Source of the DNA: Microbacterium thalli
Lineage (GTDB): Bacteria; Actinomycetota; Actinomycetes; Actinomycetales; Microbacteriaceae
DNA: 64,000 nt
Direction of reading: 5' to 3'
Assembly: GCF_028737325.1 (NCBI RefSeq)
Contig: NZ_JAQZCH010000002.1
Coordinates: 806,001-870,000, forward strand
Below the pieces are notes generated by a model. That model did not search any database. It was not told the origin of the DNA and saw only the letters and a program-made list of their open reading frames with translations. Position numbers and translations under genes: made by a program. This document shows positions 46,951-57,654 of the stretch, in pieces (the stretch's first letter is position 1; every line of letters begins with the position of its first letter).

Positions 46951-47442
46951 TCAGAACCAGGACGACTCGCGCACCTCACGCATCGCCACGCGGCGCTCGG
47001 CCGGTGAGAGCCGGTCGAGGTACAGGATGCCGTCGAGGTGGTCGCACTCGTGCTGCAGCGCCTGTGCCATGAGGCCCTCCCCCTCGAGCGTGATGTCGTT
47101 CCCATCGAGATCGATTCCCACGGCGCGGGCGTACGGGTGGCGGAGCGTGTCGTGCCAGAGGTTCGGGACCGACAGGCATCCCTCTCCGATGAGCGCGGGG
47201 TCGCCCGAGACCTCTACGAGTCGCGGATTGAGGATGTAGCCGATGACGCCGTCGACGTTGTAGCTGAAGGCGCGCAAACCCACGCCGATCTGCGGCGCCG
47301 CGACCCCGGCGCGACCGGGCAGCTCGACCGTGTCGAGCAGATCGCGCACGAGCGAGCGCACGCCGTCGTCGATGGTGTCGATGGCGGCGGCGGGCGACTT
47401 CAGGACGGGGTCGCCGAAAAACCGGATCGCGCGAACCGTCAT
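46951..47442 (-). CDS. def: Peptide deformylase
   Basis: 163 residues. The three family motifs are visible: [15 protein letters not shown] and HECDHLDG, giving the metal ligands Cys, His and His with the catalytic Glu. It removes formyl groups from nascent proteins. The ATG is one base after the stop of the MinD-like gene, so it depends on that gene for transcription. Confidence 0.97.
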   Translation of the reverse strand: MTVRAIRFFGDPVLKSPAAAIDTIDDGVRSLVRDLLDTVELPGRAGVAAPQIGVGLRAFSYNVDGVIGYILNPRLVEVSGDPALIGEGCLSVPNLWHDTLRHPYARAVGIDLDGNDITLEGEGLMAQALQHECDHLDGILYLDRLSPAERRVAMREVRESSWF

Positions 47443-47443
47443 G

Positions 47444-49222
47444 TCACGCGACCGACGCGTTCCGTCGGAGCCCCTCGACCACGCTCGCGGCGAGCGTGCG
47501 GGCTGCCTCTCGGGTGGCCGGGTCGAGGTCGCGGAAGGTCACAGCGCTGCCCGCGGCCAGGTGCGGGTCGTACGGCACGCGGACGACCGCGCGCACGCGC
47601 GAGCTGAAGTGCGTCTCGAGCTCGTCCGCGCGCACCATCGGCGTCCCCGGACGCGACGTGTTGAGCACGACGACAGCGCTCTTGACCGCCTCGCCGAACC
47701 CGTTCGACTCGAGCCACGTGAGGGTCTCTGAGGCCAGGCGCGCCTCGTCGACCGACATCCCGGCGACGACGACGATCTGGTCGGAAAGGCCGAGCGTGGC
47801 ACCCATGACCGAGTGCACGATGCCGGTTCCGGTATCGGTCAGCACGATCGAGTAGTAGTGGGCGGCGATCGCGGCGACGTTCTCGTAGTCGTGGTCGCTG
47901 AACGCCTCCGACACGTGCGGGTCGGTGTCCGAGGCCAGCACGTCCAGCCGGGTCTCGTCGCGGGCGACGATCGACGACAGGTCGTTGAACCCGACGACGT
48001 CGCCGCTGGTGCGGACGAGGTCGCGGACGGTCTTGCCGCTCGTGCGGCCGATCCGGTCGGCGAGCGTCCCCCGGTCGGGGTTCGCGTCGATCGCGATGAC
48101 GCGGTCGTCCCGGGCATCCGCAAGCGCCATGCCGAGCAGCGTCGTGACAGTCGTCTTGCCGACGCCGCCCTTGCGCGAGAGCACCGGGACGAACTTCGCC
48201 CCGCCGACCAGCGGTGCCGTGATGCGGCGGTCCAGCTCCTTGCGTGCACGAGCGCGCTTGCTGTCGCCGAGGTTGATGCGGCGGCCGGATGCCGCGTACA
48301 CCAGGCGCTGCCAGCGCCCTTCGGGCTCGGCGCGGACGACCTGCGACGGGTCGAGCAGCCGCTCGGCGGTGAGCAGGTCGGACGACTCGCGGCCCGGCTC
48401 GAGGTCGCCGATGCGGCGCGATTGCAGCACGGGCTCGGTGGGACGGACGACCTGGACACGCTCGGTCGCGTGGCGGACCTGCTCGGCGGCCTGATGGGCC
48501 TCACGGCGGGTGGTGGGCACGGAGCCGGTGATGACCGTCGTCGTGGGCACGACCGTCGCCACGACGGTCTCGGCCACGGGTGCGCGCGTCGAGGACGCCG
48601 CTGCGGCACGCTCGTCGTCGACGGGGGCGGCCTCGGCCCGGTCCTCGACGGTCACGATCTCGCCGGTGCGGGGCACCACGGCGGCGGCGTCGACCTCATC
48701 GCTCGCTTCGGCGACCTCGTCGGTCGGTACCTCGGAGGAGTCCTCGGTGCCGTCGTCGTCGACGGTCGCGGTGATGACGTCGTCATCCGTCTCGTGCTCG
48801 TCGGCCGGCTCCCCCGCGGCGGCATCGATGTCGACGGCCGCGGCGTTCTCGGCTGCATCCGTGTCGCCGAGCGCATCCGTGTCGTCCGACGCATCCGTGT
48901 CTTCAGGGGAACCGATCTCGTTGGGCACATCCACGTCTGACGACGCGTCGCCGTCTGCTGCCGCGTCGGTCGCGGCATCCTGCTCGTTGCCGGCCGCGCT
49001 CAGAGCGCCCAACGGGATGTCGCCGGTGCTGAGCTGGTCGTCGAACACCTCGCCGTCGACGACGTCGGCATCGTCGAAGTCGTCCTCGTCGGTCGGCGGA
49101 AGGGTCACGTCGACCTGGGCCGTGCCACCGATGATTCCGATCGCGGTCGTATGAATGCTCTCGCTGTCGATGAGGACCGCGGGGTCGTTCTCATCGTGCT
49201 GATTCTCGTTGCGCTCAGGCAT
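47444..49222 (-). CDS. MinD/ParA-like ATPase with long acidic N-terminus
   Basis: 592 residues from the ATG at 49222. Residues 1 to about 200 are extremely acidic (Asp/Glu/Ala/Thr, with repeats such as [13 protein letters not shown]) and probably disordered. A basic linker follows, then a deviant Walker A KGGVGKTT near 349-356, [11 protein letters not shown], and LTDTGTG. No membrane helix is seen. Similar ATPases with disordered N-termini occur next to type VII secretion genes, but none are here. Partner and function unknown. It is in operon with def. Confidence 0.85.
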   Translation of the reverse strand: MPERNENQHDENDPAVLIDSESIHTTAIGIIGGTAQVDVTLPPTDEDDFDDADVVDGEVFDDQLSTGDIPLGALSAAGNEQDAATDAAADGDASSDVDVPNEIGSPEDTDASDDTDALGDTDAAENAAAVDIDAAAGEPADEHETDDDVITATVDDDGTEDSSEVPTDEVAEASDEVDAAAVVPRTGEIVTVEDRAEAAPVDDERAAAASSTRAPVAETVVATVVPTTTVITGSVPTTRREAHQAAEQVRHATERVQVVRPTEPVLQSRRIGDLEPGRESSDLLTAERLLDPSQVVRAEPEGRWQRLVYAASGRRINLGDSKRARARKELDRRITAPLVGGAKFVPVLSRKGGVGKTTVTTLLGMALADARDDRVIAIDANPDRGTLADRIGRTSGKTVRDLVRTSGDVVGFNDLSSIVARDETRLDVLASDTDPHVSEAFSDHDYENVAAIAAHYYSIVLTDTGTGIVHSVMGATLGLSDQIVVVAGMSVDEARLASETLTWLESNGFGEAVKSAVVVLNTSRPGTPMVRADELETHFSSRVRAVVRVPYDPHLAAGSAVTFRDLDPATREAARTLAASVVEGLRRNASVA

Positions 49223-49271
49223 GTCTCGCTGCGTCCACTCCAGGTCTCGAGCTCGCGCCCGACCCCCTAGG

Positions 49272-52200
49272 CTACTCGCCGGGCCGGATGACGACCAAAA
49301 GGTCCCCGGCCTCGACCTGCGCGGTGCCGCCCACGACGAGCCGCTCGACACGGCCGTCGACGGGTGCGGTGATCGCCGCTTCCATCTTCATCGCCTCGAT
49401 CGAGGCGACCGGCTGACCGGCCGTGACGGTGTCGCCGACGGTCGCCTTGACGGTGACGACGCCCGAGAACGGCGCCGCGACCTGACCCGGTACCGACGTG
49501 TCGGCCTTCTCGGCCGCGCGGGCCTCGACGCTGATCGCGCGGTCACGCACGAAGACGGGGCGCAGCTGACCGTTCAGCGTCGCCATGACCGTCCGCATCC
49601 CCTTGTCATCGGCCTCACCGATGGCTTCGAGCCCGACGTACAGCTGCACGCCCCGCTCGATCTCGACGACGTGCTCGGCACCCGGCACGAGCCCATAGAG
49701 ATAGTCAGCGGTGTCGAGCACGCTGAGATCGCCGTAGATCTCGCGGACACGGTCGAACTCGCGCGTGGGCGCGGGGAACAGCAGCGCGTTGAGTGTGCGC
49801 CGGCGTGTCGCGGAGTCGGACCCGAGGGCCGTGGTGTCGGCATCCGACAGCTCGGCGACCCCCGGTCGCACGGTGCGACCTACGAGCACCTTCGAACGGA
49901 ACGGCTCCGGCCAGCCGCCCGGCAGGTCGCCGAGCTCACCCGCCATGAAGCCCACGACCGAGTCCGGGATGTCGTACGCGCCGGGGTCGGCGGCGAAAGC
50001 CGCGGGATCGGCCTTGACCGCGGCCAGATGCAGCGCCAGGTCGCCCACCACCTTCGACGAGGGCGTCACCTTGGGAACGCGGCCCAGGATGTCGTTCGCC
50101 GCGGCGTACATGTCCTCGATGAGTTCGAAATCGTCGGCGAGACCGAGTGCGATGGCCTGCTGCCGCAGGTTCGACAGCTGACCGCCGGGGATCTCGTGCC
50201 GGTAGACGCGTCCGGTGGGCCCCGGAAGGCCCGACTCGAACGGACGGTACAGATGGCGCACGGCCTCCCAGTACGGCTCGAGGTCCGAGACCGCGGCGAG
50301 GTCGAGCCCCGTGTCACGCTCGGTGTGAGCGAGCGCCGCGACGAGGGCCGACAAGGACGGCTGACTCGTGGTACCGGCCATGGGCGCAGCCGCCGCGTCG
50401 ACGGCATCCGCGCCCGCGGCGCTCGCGGCCAACAGCGTCGCAAGCTGCCCCCCGGCGGTGTCATGCGTGTGCACATGGACGGGGACGTCGAAGCGCTCGC
50501 GCAGAGCCGCCACCAGACGGGATGCCGCCGCCGGCCGCAGCAGACCGGCCATGTCCTTGATCGCCAGCACGTGAGCGCCCGCGCCGACGATCTGGTCGGC
50601 CAGGCGCAGGTAGTAGTCGAGGGTGTAGAGATCCTCGGCGGGGTCGAGCAGGTCGCCTGTGTAGCAGAGCGCGACCTCCGCGACCGTGGTGCCGGTGGCC
50701 AGCACCGCGTCGATGGCGGGCCGCATCTGCGAGACGTCGTTCAGCGCGTCGAAGATGCGGAAGATGTCGACGCCGGAGTCGGCCGCCTCGCGCACGAAGG
50801 CCTCGGCCACCGCCGTCGGATAGGGCGTGTAGCCCACCGTGTTGCGCCCGCGCAGCAGCATCTGGATCGCGATGTTCGGCAACGCGGCGCGCAGCTTGTC
50901 GAGCCGCTCCCAGGGGTCTTCGCCGAGGAAGCGGAGGGCCACGTCATAGGTCGCCCCACCCCATGCCTCCACCGACAGCAGCTGCGGCGTCAGCCGCGAC
51001 ACCGCGGGCGCGACCGCCACGAGGTCCTTCGTCCGCACCCGCGTCGCGAGCAGCGACTGGTGCGCGTCGCGGAAGGTGGTCTCGGTCACCGCGAGTGCCG
51101 TCTGCCCGCGCAGCGCCCGGGCGAAGCCCTCGGGGCCGAGCTCGAGCAGACGCTGCCGCGACCCCGCCGGCGGCGCGGCCGAGACGTCGATCCGCGGCAG
51201 CTTCGCGCGCGGCTCGACGGTCGTCGGCGCCGAGCCGTGCGGCCGGTTGACCGTCGTGTCGGCGAGCCAGCCGAGGACCTTCGACCCCCGGTCCTTCGAC
51301 GGCCGGCCCTCGAGGAGCTCCGGGCGCTCGTCGATGAACGCGGTGCTGAGGTCGCCGCGCTCGAACGCCGGGTCGTCGAGCACGCGCTGCAGGAAGGGGA
51401 TGTTCGTCGAGACGCCGCGGATGCGGAACTCCGCCAGGGCGCGCCGCGAGCGCACGACGGCGGCGGCGAAGTCGCGACCTCGACACGTCAGCTTCGCCAG
51501 CATCGAATCGAAGTGGGGGCTCACCTGCGAGCCGGCGGCGGTCGTGCCACCGTCCAGACGGATGCCGGCGCCGCCGGGCGACCGGTACGTCGTGATCTTT
51601 CCGGTGTCGGGCCGGAAGCCCTGCGCGGGGTCCTCCGTCGTGATCCGGCACTGCAGCGCGGCCCCGCGCAACCGGATGTCCTCCTGCGCCAGGCCGAGCT
51701 CGCTCAGCGTCTCCCCCGCCGCGATCCGCATCTGCGACTGCACCAGGTCGACGTCGGTCACCTCCTCGGTGACGGTGTGCTCGACCTGAATGCGCGGGTT
51801 CATCTCGATGAAGACCGCCTCGCCGGCGCGCGGACCGGCGGTCTCGAGCAGGAACTCCACCGTGCCGGCGTTGACGTAGCCGATCGATCGCGCGAAGGCG
51901 ATGGCGTGCCGGTGCAAGGCGGAGCGGGTGGTGTCGTCGAGGTTGGGCGCGGGGGCGATCTCGATCACCTTCTGGTGGCGACGCTGCACCGAGCAGTCAC
52001 GTTCGAAAAGGTGGACCGTCTCGCCGGTGGCATCCGCGAGGATCTGCACCTCGACGTGCCGCGGGCGCTGCACGGCCTGCTCGAGGAACACGCGCTGGTC
52101 GCCGAACGCGCTGCCTGCCTCGCGCATCGCCTCGGAGAGGGCGGGTGCCAGCTCGTGTTCGGAGCCGACGCGCCGCATACCGCGACCGCCACCGCCGGCG

Positions 52201-52679
52201 ACCGCTTTGACGAAGACCGGAAACCCGATGTCGGCGGCCTGGGCGACGAGCGCGTCGATGTCGTCGGATGCCTCGGTCGAGCGCAGCACCGGCACTCCCG
52301 CCGTCGAGGCGTGGCGTTTGGCGGTCACCTTGTTGCCGGCCATCTCGAGAACATCCGCCGACGGCCCGATGAACGCGATGCCGGCCGCGGCCGCACGGGC
52401 GGCGAGCTCGGGGTTCTCGGACAGGAAGCCGTAGCCCGGATAGATGGCGTCGGCCTCGCTCTCCACCGCGACGCGGATGATCTCGTCGACGTCGAGGTAG
52501 GCCCGCACGGGGTGCCCCTTCGTCCCGATCTCGTACGCCTCGTCGGCTTTCAACCGATGCAGCGAGTAGCGGTCCTCGTGCGGATAGACCGCCACCGTGC
52601 GCGCTCCCAGCTCGAACGCCGCACGGAAAGCTCGGATGGCGATCTCGCCGCGATTGGCGACAAGGATCTTTCGGAACAT
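49272..52679 (-). CDS. pyc: Pyruvate carboxylase
   Basis: 1135 residues from an ATG at 52679 (GAGG five bases upstream; a GTG two codons earlier is less well placed). Biotin carboxylase domain 1-450 (KILVANRGEIA, AGGGGRGMR, EMNPRIQVEHTVTE), carboxyltransferase domain (about 530-800, TFRDAHQSLLATRVR and KDMAGLL), and a C-terminal biotinyl domain with EAMKMEA, K1098 being the biotin site. It makes oxaloacetate from pyruvate for anaplerosis. Confidence 0.97.
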   Translation of the reverse strand: MFRKILVANRGEIAIRAFRAAFELGARTVAVYPHEDRYSLHRLKADEAYEIGTKGHPVRAYLDVDEIIRVAVESEADAIYPGYGFLSENPELAARAAAAGIAFIGPSADVLEMAGNKVTAKRHASTAGVPVLRSTEASDDIDALVAQAADIGFPVFVKAVAGGGGRGMRRVGSEHELAPALSEAMREAGSAFGDQRVFLEQAVQRPRHVEVQILADATGETVHLFERDCSVQRRHQKVIEIAPAPNLDDTTRSALHRHAIAFARSIGYVNAGTVEFLLETAGPRAGEAVFIEMNPRIQVEHTVTEEVTDVDLVQSQMRIAAGETLSELGLAQEDIRLRGAALQCRITTEDPAQGFRPDTGKITTYRSPGGAGIRLDGGTTAAGSQVSPHFDSMLAKLTCRGRDFAAAVVRSRRALAEFRIRGVSTNIPFLQRVLDDPAFERGDLSTAFIDERPELLEGRPSKDRGSKVLGWLADTTVNRPHGSAPTTVEPRAKLPRIDVSAAPPAGSRQRLLELGPEGFARALRGQTALAVTETTFRDAHQSLLATRVRTKDLVAVAPAVSRLTPQLLSVEAWGGATYDVALRFLGEDPWERLDKLRAALPNIAIQMLLRGRNTVGYTPYPTAVAEAFVREAADSGVDIFRIFDALNDVSQMRPAIDAVLATGTTVAEVALCYTGDLLDPAEDLYTLDYYLRLADQIVGAGAHVLAIKDMAGLLRPAAASRLVAALRERFDVPVHVHTHDTAGGQLATLLAASAAGADAVDAAAAPMAGTTSQPSLSALVAALAHTERDTGLDLAAVSDLEPYWEAVRHLYRPFESGLPGPTGRVYRHEIPGGQLSNLRQQAIALGLADDFELIEDMYAAANDILGRVPKVTPSSKVVGDLALHLAAVKADPAAFAADPGAYDIPDSVVGFMAGELGDLPGGWPEPFRSKVLVGRTVRPGVAELSDADTTALGSDSATRRRTLNALLFPAPTREFDRVREIYGDLSVLDTADYLYGLVPGAEHVVEIERGVQLYVGLEAIGEADDKGMRTVMATLNGQLRPVFVRDRAISVEARAAEKADTSVPGQVAAPFSGVVTVKATVGDTVTAGQPVASIEAMKMEAAITAPVDGRVERLVVGGTAQVEAGDLLVVIRPGE

Positions 52680-52741
52680 GCTCACCTCGCAGGAGTGAGA
52701 CGCGCGGCGACGGTGCCGCGCGAGGGCTCGAATACCTTCTC

Positions 52742-52747
52742 AGCCTA
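52742..52747 (-). promoter_or_regulatory. Candidate -10 of pyc
   Basis: TAGGCT on the minus strand about 62 bases before the pyc ATG, divergent from parA. Confidence 0.45.
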
Positions 52748-52755
52748 GGGGACGG

Positions 52756-52761
52756 TAACGT
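52756..52761 (+). promoter_or_regulatory. Candidate -10 of the parA gene
   Basis: TAACGT eight bases before the GTG at 52770, with no Shine-Dalgarno in between. TAGGGT overlaps it by one base but would be too close to the start. Confidence 0.45.
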
Positions 52762-52769
52762 AGGGTCTC

Positions 52770-53585
52770 GTGCACGTACTCTCCGTCAGCTCGCTCAAGG
52801 GCGGGGTCGGCAAGACGACGGTCACTTTGGGGCTCGCATCCGCCGCGTTCGCCCGCGGTGTCCGGACGTTGGTCGTCGACCTCGATCCGCAGTCCGACGT
52901 GTCGACGGGGATGGACATCCAGGTCGCCGGTCGCCTCAACGTCGCCGACGTCCTCGCCAATCCCAAGGAGAAGGTGGTTCGTCAGGCCATCACCTCGAGT
53001 GGCTGGGCGAAGGTGCACCCCGGCACGATCGACGTCCTGATCGGCAGCCCGTCGGCCATCAACTTCGACGGGCCGCACCCCAGCGTCCGCGACGTCTGGA
53101 AGCTCGAGGAGGCTCTCGCCACGATCGAGGCCGACTACGACCTCGTGCTGATCGACTGCGCTCCCTCGCTCAACGCGCTGACACGCACCGCGTGGGCCGC
53201 GAGCGACCGCGTCGTCGTGGTGACCGAGCCCGGCCTCTTCTCCGTCGCCGCAGCCGACCGTGCCTTGCGAGCGATCGAAGAGATCCGGCGCGGCCTCTCC
53301 CCCCGGCTGCAACCTCTCGGGATCGTCGTCAACCGCGTGCGACCGCAGTCGATCGAGCACCAGTTCCGCATCAAGGAGCTGCGCGACATGTTCGGTCCGC
53401 TCGTCTTGTCGCCTCAGCTGCCCGAGCGCACGTCGCTGCAGCAGGCGCAGGGCGCCGCGAAGCCGCTGCACATCTGGCCCGGCGATTCCGCCCAGGAGCT
53501 AGCGTCCGACTTCGACGCCCTGCTGGACCGCGTGCTGCGCACCGGTCGCATCGCCGTCGCCGGTGAGACTCCCGCCGCGACGTAG
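52770..53585 (+). CDS. ParA family ATPase
   Basis: 271 residues from a GTG. Walker [11 protein letters not shown] with K10 and K15, Walker A' VDLDPQSDVSTG and Walker B VLIDCAPSL. A full ParA ATPase, but no parB gene or parS-like site is next to it. In many actinobacteria a ParA of this kind precedes scpA-scpB; here a terminator and MerR genes follow instead. Likely role in chromosome or protein positioning; the chromosomal segregation ParA is usually near the origin, so this is probably a paralogue. Confidence 0.88.
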   Translation: MHVLSVSSLKGGVGKTTVTLGLASAAFARGVRTLVVDLDPQSDVSTGMDIQVAGRLNVADVLANPKEKVVRQAITSSGWAKVHPGTIDVLIGSPSAINFDGPHPSVRDVWKLEEALATIEADYDLVLIDCAPSLNALTRTAWAASDRVVVVTEPGLFSVAAADRALRAIEEIRRGLSPRLQPLGIVVNRVRPQSIEHQFRIKELRDMFGPLVLSPQLPERTSLQQAQGAAKPLHIWPGDSAQELASDFDALLDRVLRTGRIAVAGETPAAT

Positions 53586-53604
53586 AACGGCCCGCAGATA
53601 TGAC

Positions 53605-53635
53605 AGAACCCCGGAAGCGACCGCTCCGGGGTTCT
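53605..53635. terminator. Hairpin between parA and the MerR gene (convergent)
   Basis: 11-bp arms (53605-53615 and 53625-53635) with a 9-base loop, between two converging genes. Confidence 0.8.
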
Positions 53636-53667
53636 CTGCGTACGGGGCTGTTGTTGCGGGGCGCTGC

Positions 53668-54213
53668 TCAGGCGCTGCGAACCGAGCGACGGGCGGCGAG
53701 CTCGTCGACCGGGTCCGGCGCCTGCGGGTCGAACTCGACGAGGGTCGACTCGACCTCGCGCAGCACCTTGCCCACCGCGATGCCGAACACGCCCTGACCG
53801 CGGCTGACGAGGTCGATGACCTCGTCGTTCGACGTGCAGAGGTAGACCGAGGCGCCGTCGCTCATGAGCGTCGTGCCGGCGAGATCGCGGATGCCCGCGG
53901 CGCGCAGCTGATCGACGGCGATGCGGATCTGCTGCAGCGAGATGCCCGTGTCGAGCAGTCGCTTGACGAGCTTGAGCACCAGGATGTCGCGGAAGCCGTA
54001 GAGACGCTGCGAACCGGAACCGCTCGCGCCGCGCACGGTGGGCTCGACGAGCTCGGTGCGCGCCCAGTAGTCGAGCTGGCGGTAGGTGATGCCGGCCGCG
54101 CGTGCGGCCTGCGCTCCGCGATAGCCGACCTCGTCGTCCATCTGCGGCAAACCGTCGGTGAACAGGAGGTCGGTCGTGAACCGCATCTCGCCGAGCGAAT
54201 CATGCGCGGTCAT
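53668..54213 (-). CDS. MerR family regulator, Rv1830 type
   Basis: 181 residues from the ATG with AGGAGG upstream. The helix-turn-helix ITYRQLDYWARTELVEPTVR and SQRLYGFRDILVLKLVKRLLDTG fit the MerR fold; the C-terminal half (LMSDGASVYLCTSNDEVIDL, GQGVFGIAVG) is the conserved effector-type domain of the Rv1830 family, linked to division control in mycobacteria. There is no Cys cluster for metals. The upstream gene is ftsR. Confidence 0.88.
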   Translation of the reverse strand: MTAHDSLGEMRFTTDLLFTDGLPQMDDEVGYRGAQAARAAGITYRQLDYWARTELVEPTVRGASGSGSQRLYGFRDILVLKLVKRLLDTGISLQQIRIAVDQLRAAGIRDLAGTTLMSDGASVYLCTSNDEVIDLVSRGQGVFGIAVGKVLREVESTLVEFDPQAPDPVDELAARRSVRSA

Positions 54214-54246
54214 CTGGTCCTCCTGCCGGACGGTCGGGTTGCTTCC

Positions 54247-54252
54247 ACGCTA
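54247..54252 (-). promoter_or_regulatory. Candidate -10 of the Rv1830-type gene
   Basis: TAGCGT on the minus strand about 33 bases before the ATG, in the 99-base gap after ftsR. Confidence 0.4.
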
Positions 54253-54312
54253 GATGAGGGATGCCGGTGCGGCAACGACATCCGGTCGAAGGCGCGGCGT
54301 GTCGCTCTGCGG

Positions 54313-54993
54313 TCACCGCGCGAGTCGGTCGATCGCGCTCTGGACGAACGCCGATCGCACCTCATCGAGACGCCGCACGAGCTCGGGGGCGAGTTCGTGG
54401 GCGCGGCCGCGGGACGTCGAGTCGGTGCGGCGCAGGAGCGGCGCGAGCGCCGTCTCGACCAGCGCGACGTCGCGTTCCGCCGCCTGCCGAACCGTCCGCA
54501 GGTGGCGGGGTCCGATGCCGTGACGGTCGAGCGCGACGAGGGTCCGCAGCAGCGCCAGGGCGCGCTCGTCGTAGGTGTCCGCGGCCGGCAGGAGGCCCGC
54601 CGAGACCGCGTCGCCGAGCAGCGGCGCGCTCGCTTCGGCCTTCTCGAGCAGCTCGTCGCGCCGGTAGCGACGGTGAGCCACGATCGACGACGGCAACGCC
54701 GGCGGCATCGGCTCGGCACCGGGGGTGTCGAGGTATTCGCGGATGCGGGCGAGCGGCATGTAGTGGTCGCGCTGCAGCGTGAGGGCGGTGCGGAGCCGCT
54801 CGACGTCGGATGCCGAGAACTTGCGGTACCCCGAGCCGGTGCGCGTCGGGGTGACGATGCCCTGGTCTTCGAGGTAGCGGAGCTTGCTCGAGCTGAGCGC
54901 GGGGAACTCCGGATTCAGCCGCGCGAGCACCTGACCGATGCTCAGATGACCCGCCGCCGCGGAGCGGCTGCGGGCTGCGGAAGCGGGGCTCAC
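54313..54993 (-). CDS. ftsR: MerR family regulator FtsR (Rv1828 type)
   Basis: 226 residues from a GTG that overlaps the garA stop in GTGA; the frame is open far upstream, but that part is antisense. N-terminal winged helix LSIGQVLARLNPEF, KLRYLEDQGIVTP, GYRKFSASDVERLR, QRDHYMPLARIREYLD, then a helical C-terminal domain. This is close to Rv1828 and to corynebacterial FtsR, which activates ftsZ. Coupled to garA as in mycobacteria. Confidence 0.88.
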   Translation of the reverse strand: MSPASAARSRSAAAGHLSIGQVLARLNPEFPALSSSKLRYLEDQGIVTPTRTGSGYRKFSASDVERLRTALTLQRDHYMPLARIREYLDTPGAEPMPPALPSSIVAHRRYRRDELLEKAEASAPLLGDAVSAGLLPAADTYDERALALLRTLVALDRHGIGPRHLRTVRQAAERDVALVETALAPLLRRTDSTSRGRAHELAPELVRRLDEVRSAFVQSAIDRLAR

Positions 54994-55484
54994 GCCCCGG
55001 ACGCCGAGGCGCGGTCGAACGGGGAGACGAAGAAGTTCAGGCGGAACTTGCCGACCCGCAGCTCGGCACCGTCCGACAGCACCGCGCGGTCGACACGCTC
55101 GCCGTTGACGTACGTGCCGTTGAGCGAGCGCTGGTCGACGATTTCGAACACCGAGCCGGTGCGGGTGATCTCGGCGTGACGGCGCGAGACGGTGACATCG
55201 TCGAAGAAGATGTCGGCCTCGGGGTGTCGGCCCACGGTCGTCACATCGGTGTCGAGCAGGTAGCGTGCGCCCGCGGTGGGACCGGAACGCACCAGCAGCA
55301 ACGCGGCCCGCTCGGGCAGCGACTGGATGGCGTCGCGCTCGACGGCCGTCAGATCCGCCCCGAACGGCACGAACGACAGGTCGAGGTCGTGCCCGAACGT
55401 CTGCGTCGTGTCCGAGGACCCGCTGTGCGGCGTGCGGTCGGGTTCGCGTCGGATGTCGTCGACGTCTCGATCCTTTTCGTCCAC
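54990..55484 (-). CDS. garA: FHA-domain signalling protein GarA/OdhI
   Basis: 164 residues from a GTG with AGGAGG upstream. The N-terminal tail carries a Thr pair in SDTTQTF (T26/T27), the position of the phosphorylated Thr pair in GarA and OdhI. The FHA domain (about 60-150) has VGRHPEADIFFDD, SRRHAEI and LNGTYVNG. By family knowledge the unphosphorylated form inhibits 2-oxoglutarate dehydrogenase, and Ser/Thr kinases relieve this. Kinase PknL is encoded elsewhere in the window. Confidence 0.93.
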   Translation of the reverse strand: MDEKDRDVDDIRREPDRTPHSGSSDTTQTFGHDLDLSFVPFGADLTAVERDAIQSLPERAALLLVRSGPTAGARYLLDTDVTTVGRHPEADIFFDDVTVSRRHAEITRTGSVFEIVDQRSLNGTYVNGERVDRAVLSDGAELRVGKFRLNFFVSPFDRASASGA

Positions 55485-55505
55485 AGTGTCCTCCTCTTCC
55501 GGGCC

Positions 55506-55511
55506 AGCCTA
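55506..55511 (-). promoter_or_regulatory. Candidate -10 of garA-ftsR
   Basis: TAGGCT on the minus strand, 21 bases before the garA GTG, giving a short leader that holds the Shine-Dalgarno. Confidence 0.5.
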
Positions 55512-55577
55512 ACGGATCGGGGGCCGCTCGCGAACGCCGGTCCCCCGCTTTCCCACCCACGTCATATCCGGCGTCGA

Positions 55578-55583
55578 TAGGGT
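55578..55583 (+). promoter_or_regulatory. Candidate -10 of the CopC-like gene
   Basis: TAGGGT seven bases before the ATG at 55591. GGAG is too close to that ATG but would suit the ATG at 55597. Confidence 0.45.
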
Positions 55584-55590
55584 CGGAGCG

Positions 55591-56145
55591 ATGTCCATGC
55601 GCACCCGTTCCCGCCGCCCCCGCCTGCTCGCCGTCCTGGGGCTCGTCCTCGGCCTCGCCGGCACCGCCGTGGCTGCACCCGCCGTCGCCCACGACGATCT
55701 TCTCGCCTCCGACCCCGCCGCCGACAGCGAGGTCGCGCAGCTGCCCGATGCGGTCACGCTGACCTACAGCGGCGTACTCATCGACGAGCCCGGCGTCAAC
55801 GCCATCTCGGTGACGGACGCGGCCGGCACCGAGCTGGCCGAGGGAACGCCGACGCTCGACGGTACGACGGTGTCGCAGGCCCTGACCGGCGACAGCCAGG
55901 GCCCGATCACCGTGCGCTGGCGCGTGGTGTCGAGTGACGGGCATCCTGTCTCGGGCGAGTTCTCGTTCACCGCGGGAGACCCGGCTGCGGCACCCACCGG
56001 ACCGGCCGAGCCGAGCGAGCCCGACGCCGCCGCGGAGGGCCTTCCGGCGGTCTTCTGGATCGTCGTCGCGATCGTGGTCGTCGCCGGTGTCGCAGCGCTC
56101 GTCGTCGCCCTCGTCGCGGCTTCCCGGCGTCGTACCGAGGACTAG
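55591..56145 (+). CDS. CopC-like copper resistance domain protein, membrane-anchored
   Basis: 184 residues. Signal peptide (1 to about 33) cleaved before HDDLLASDPAADS, so a His would be the first mature residue, as in CopC copper proteins. A beta-sandwich CopC domain follows (SSDGHPVSGEFSF is the second ligand segment), then a Pro/Ala linker and one C-terminal helix with a basic stop. Anchored outside the membrane. No CopD domain is fused or adjacent. Start may be 55597. Confidence 0.86.
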   Translation: MSMRTRSRRPRLLAVLGLVLGLAGTAVAAPAVAHDDLLASDPAADSEVAQLPDAVTLTYSGVLIDEPGVNAISVTDAAGTELAEGTPTLDGTTVSQALTGDSQGPITVRWRVVSSDGHPVSGEFSFTAGDPAAAPTGPAEPSEPDAAAEGLPAVFWIVVAIVVVAGVAALVVALVAASRRRTED

Positions 56146-56148
56146 GCT
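56143..56148 (+). promoter_or_regulatory. Candidate -10, leaderless lpd
   Basis: TAGGCT ends six bases before the lpd ATG and overlaps the TAG stop of the CopC-like gene. Confidence 0.55.
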
Positions 56149-56154
56149 GGGAAC

Positions 56155-57555
<1,401 letters not shown>

Positions 57556-57567
57556 CGCTCGCGTCGG

Positions 57568-57613
57568 AAAGACGAACGCACCGCCCGGCTCAGCCGGCGG
57601 TGCGTTCGTCTTT
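57568..57613. terminator. Hairpin between lpd and the CYTH gene (convergent)
   Basis: 18-bp perfect arms (57568-57585 and 57596-57613) ending in AAA/TTT, so each strand has a short T run after the stem. Confidence 0.88.
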
Positions 57614-57654
57614 GTGATGCTGCCTCTCGGACGCGACGTGAGGCCGCGTCCCGG

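Noticed and set aside
49209..52748. A 1179-codon plus-strand open frame
   Set aside because: Antisense to pyc, same composition artefact.
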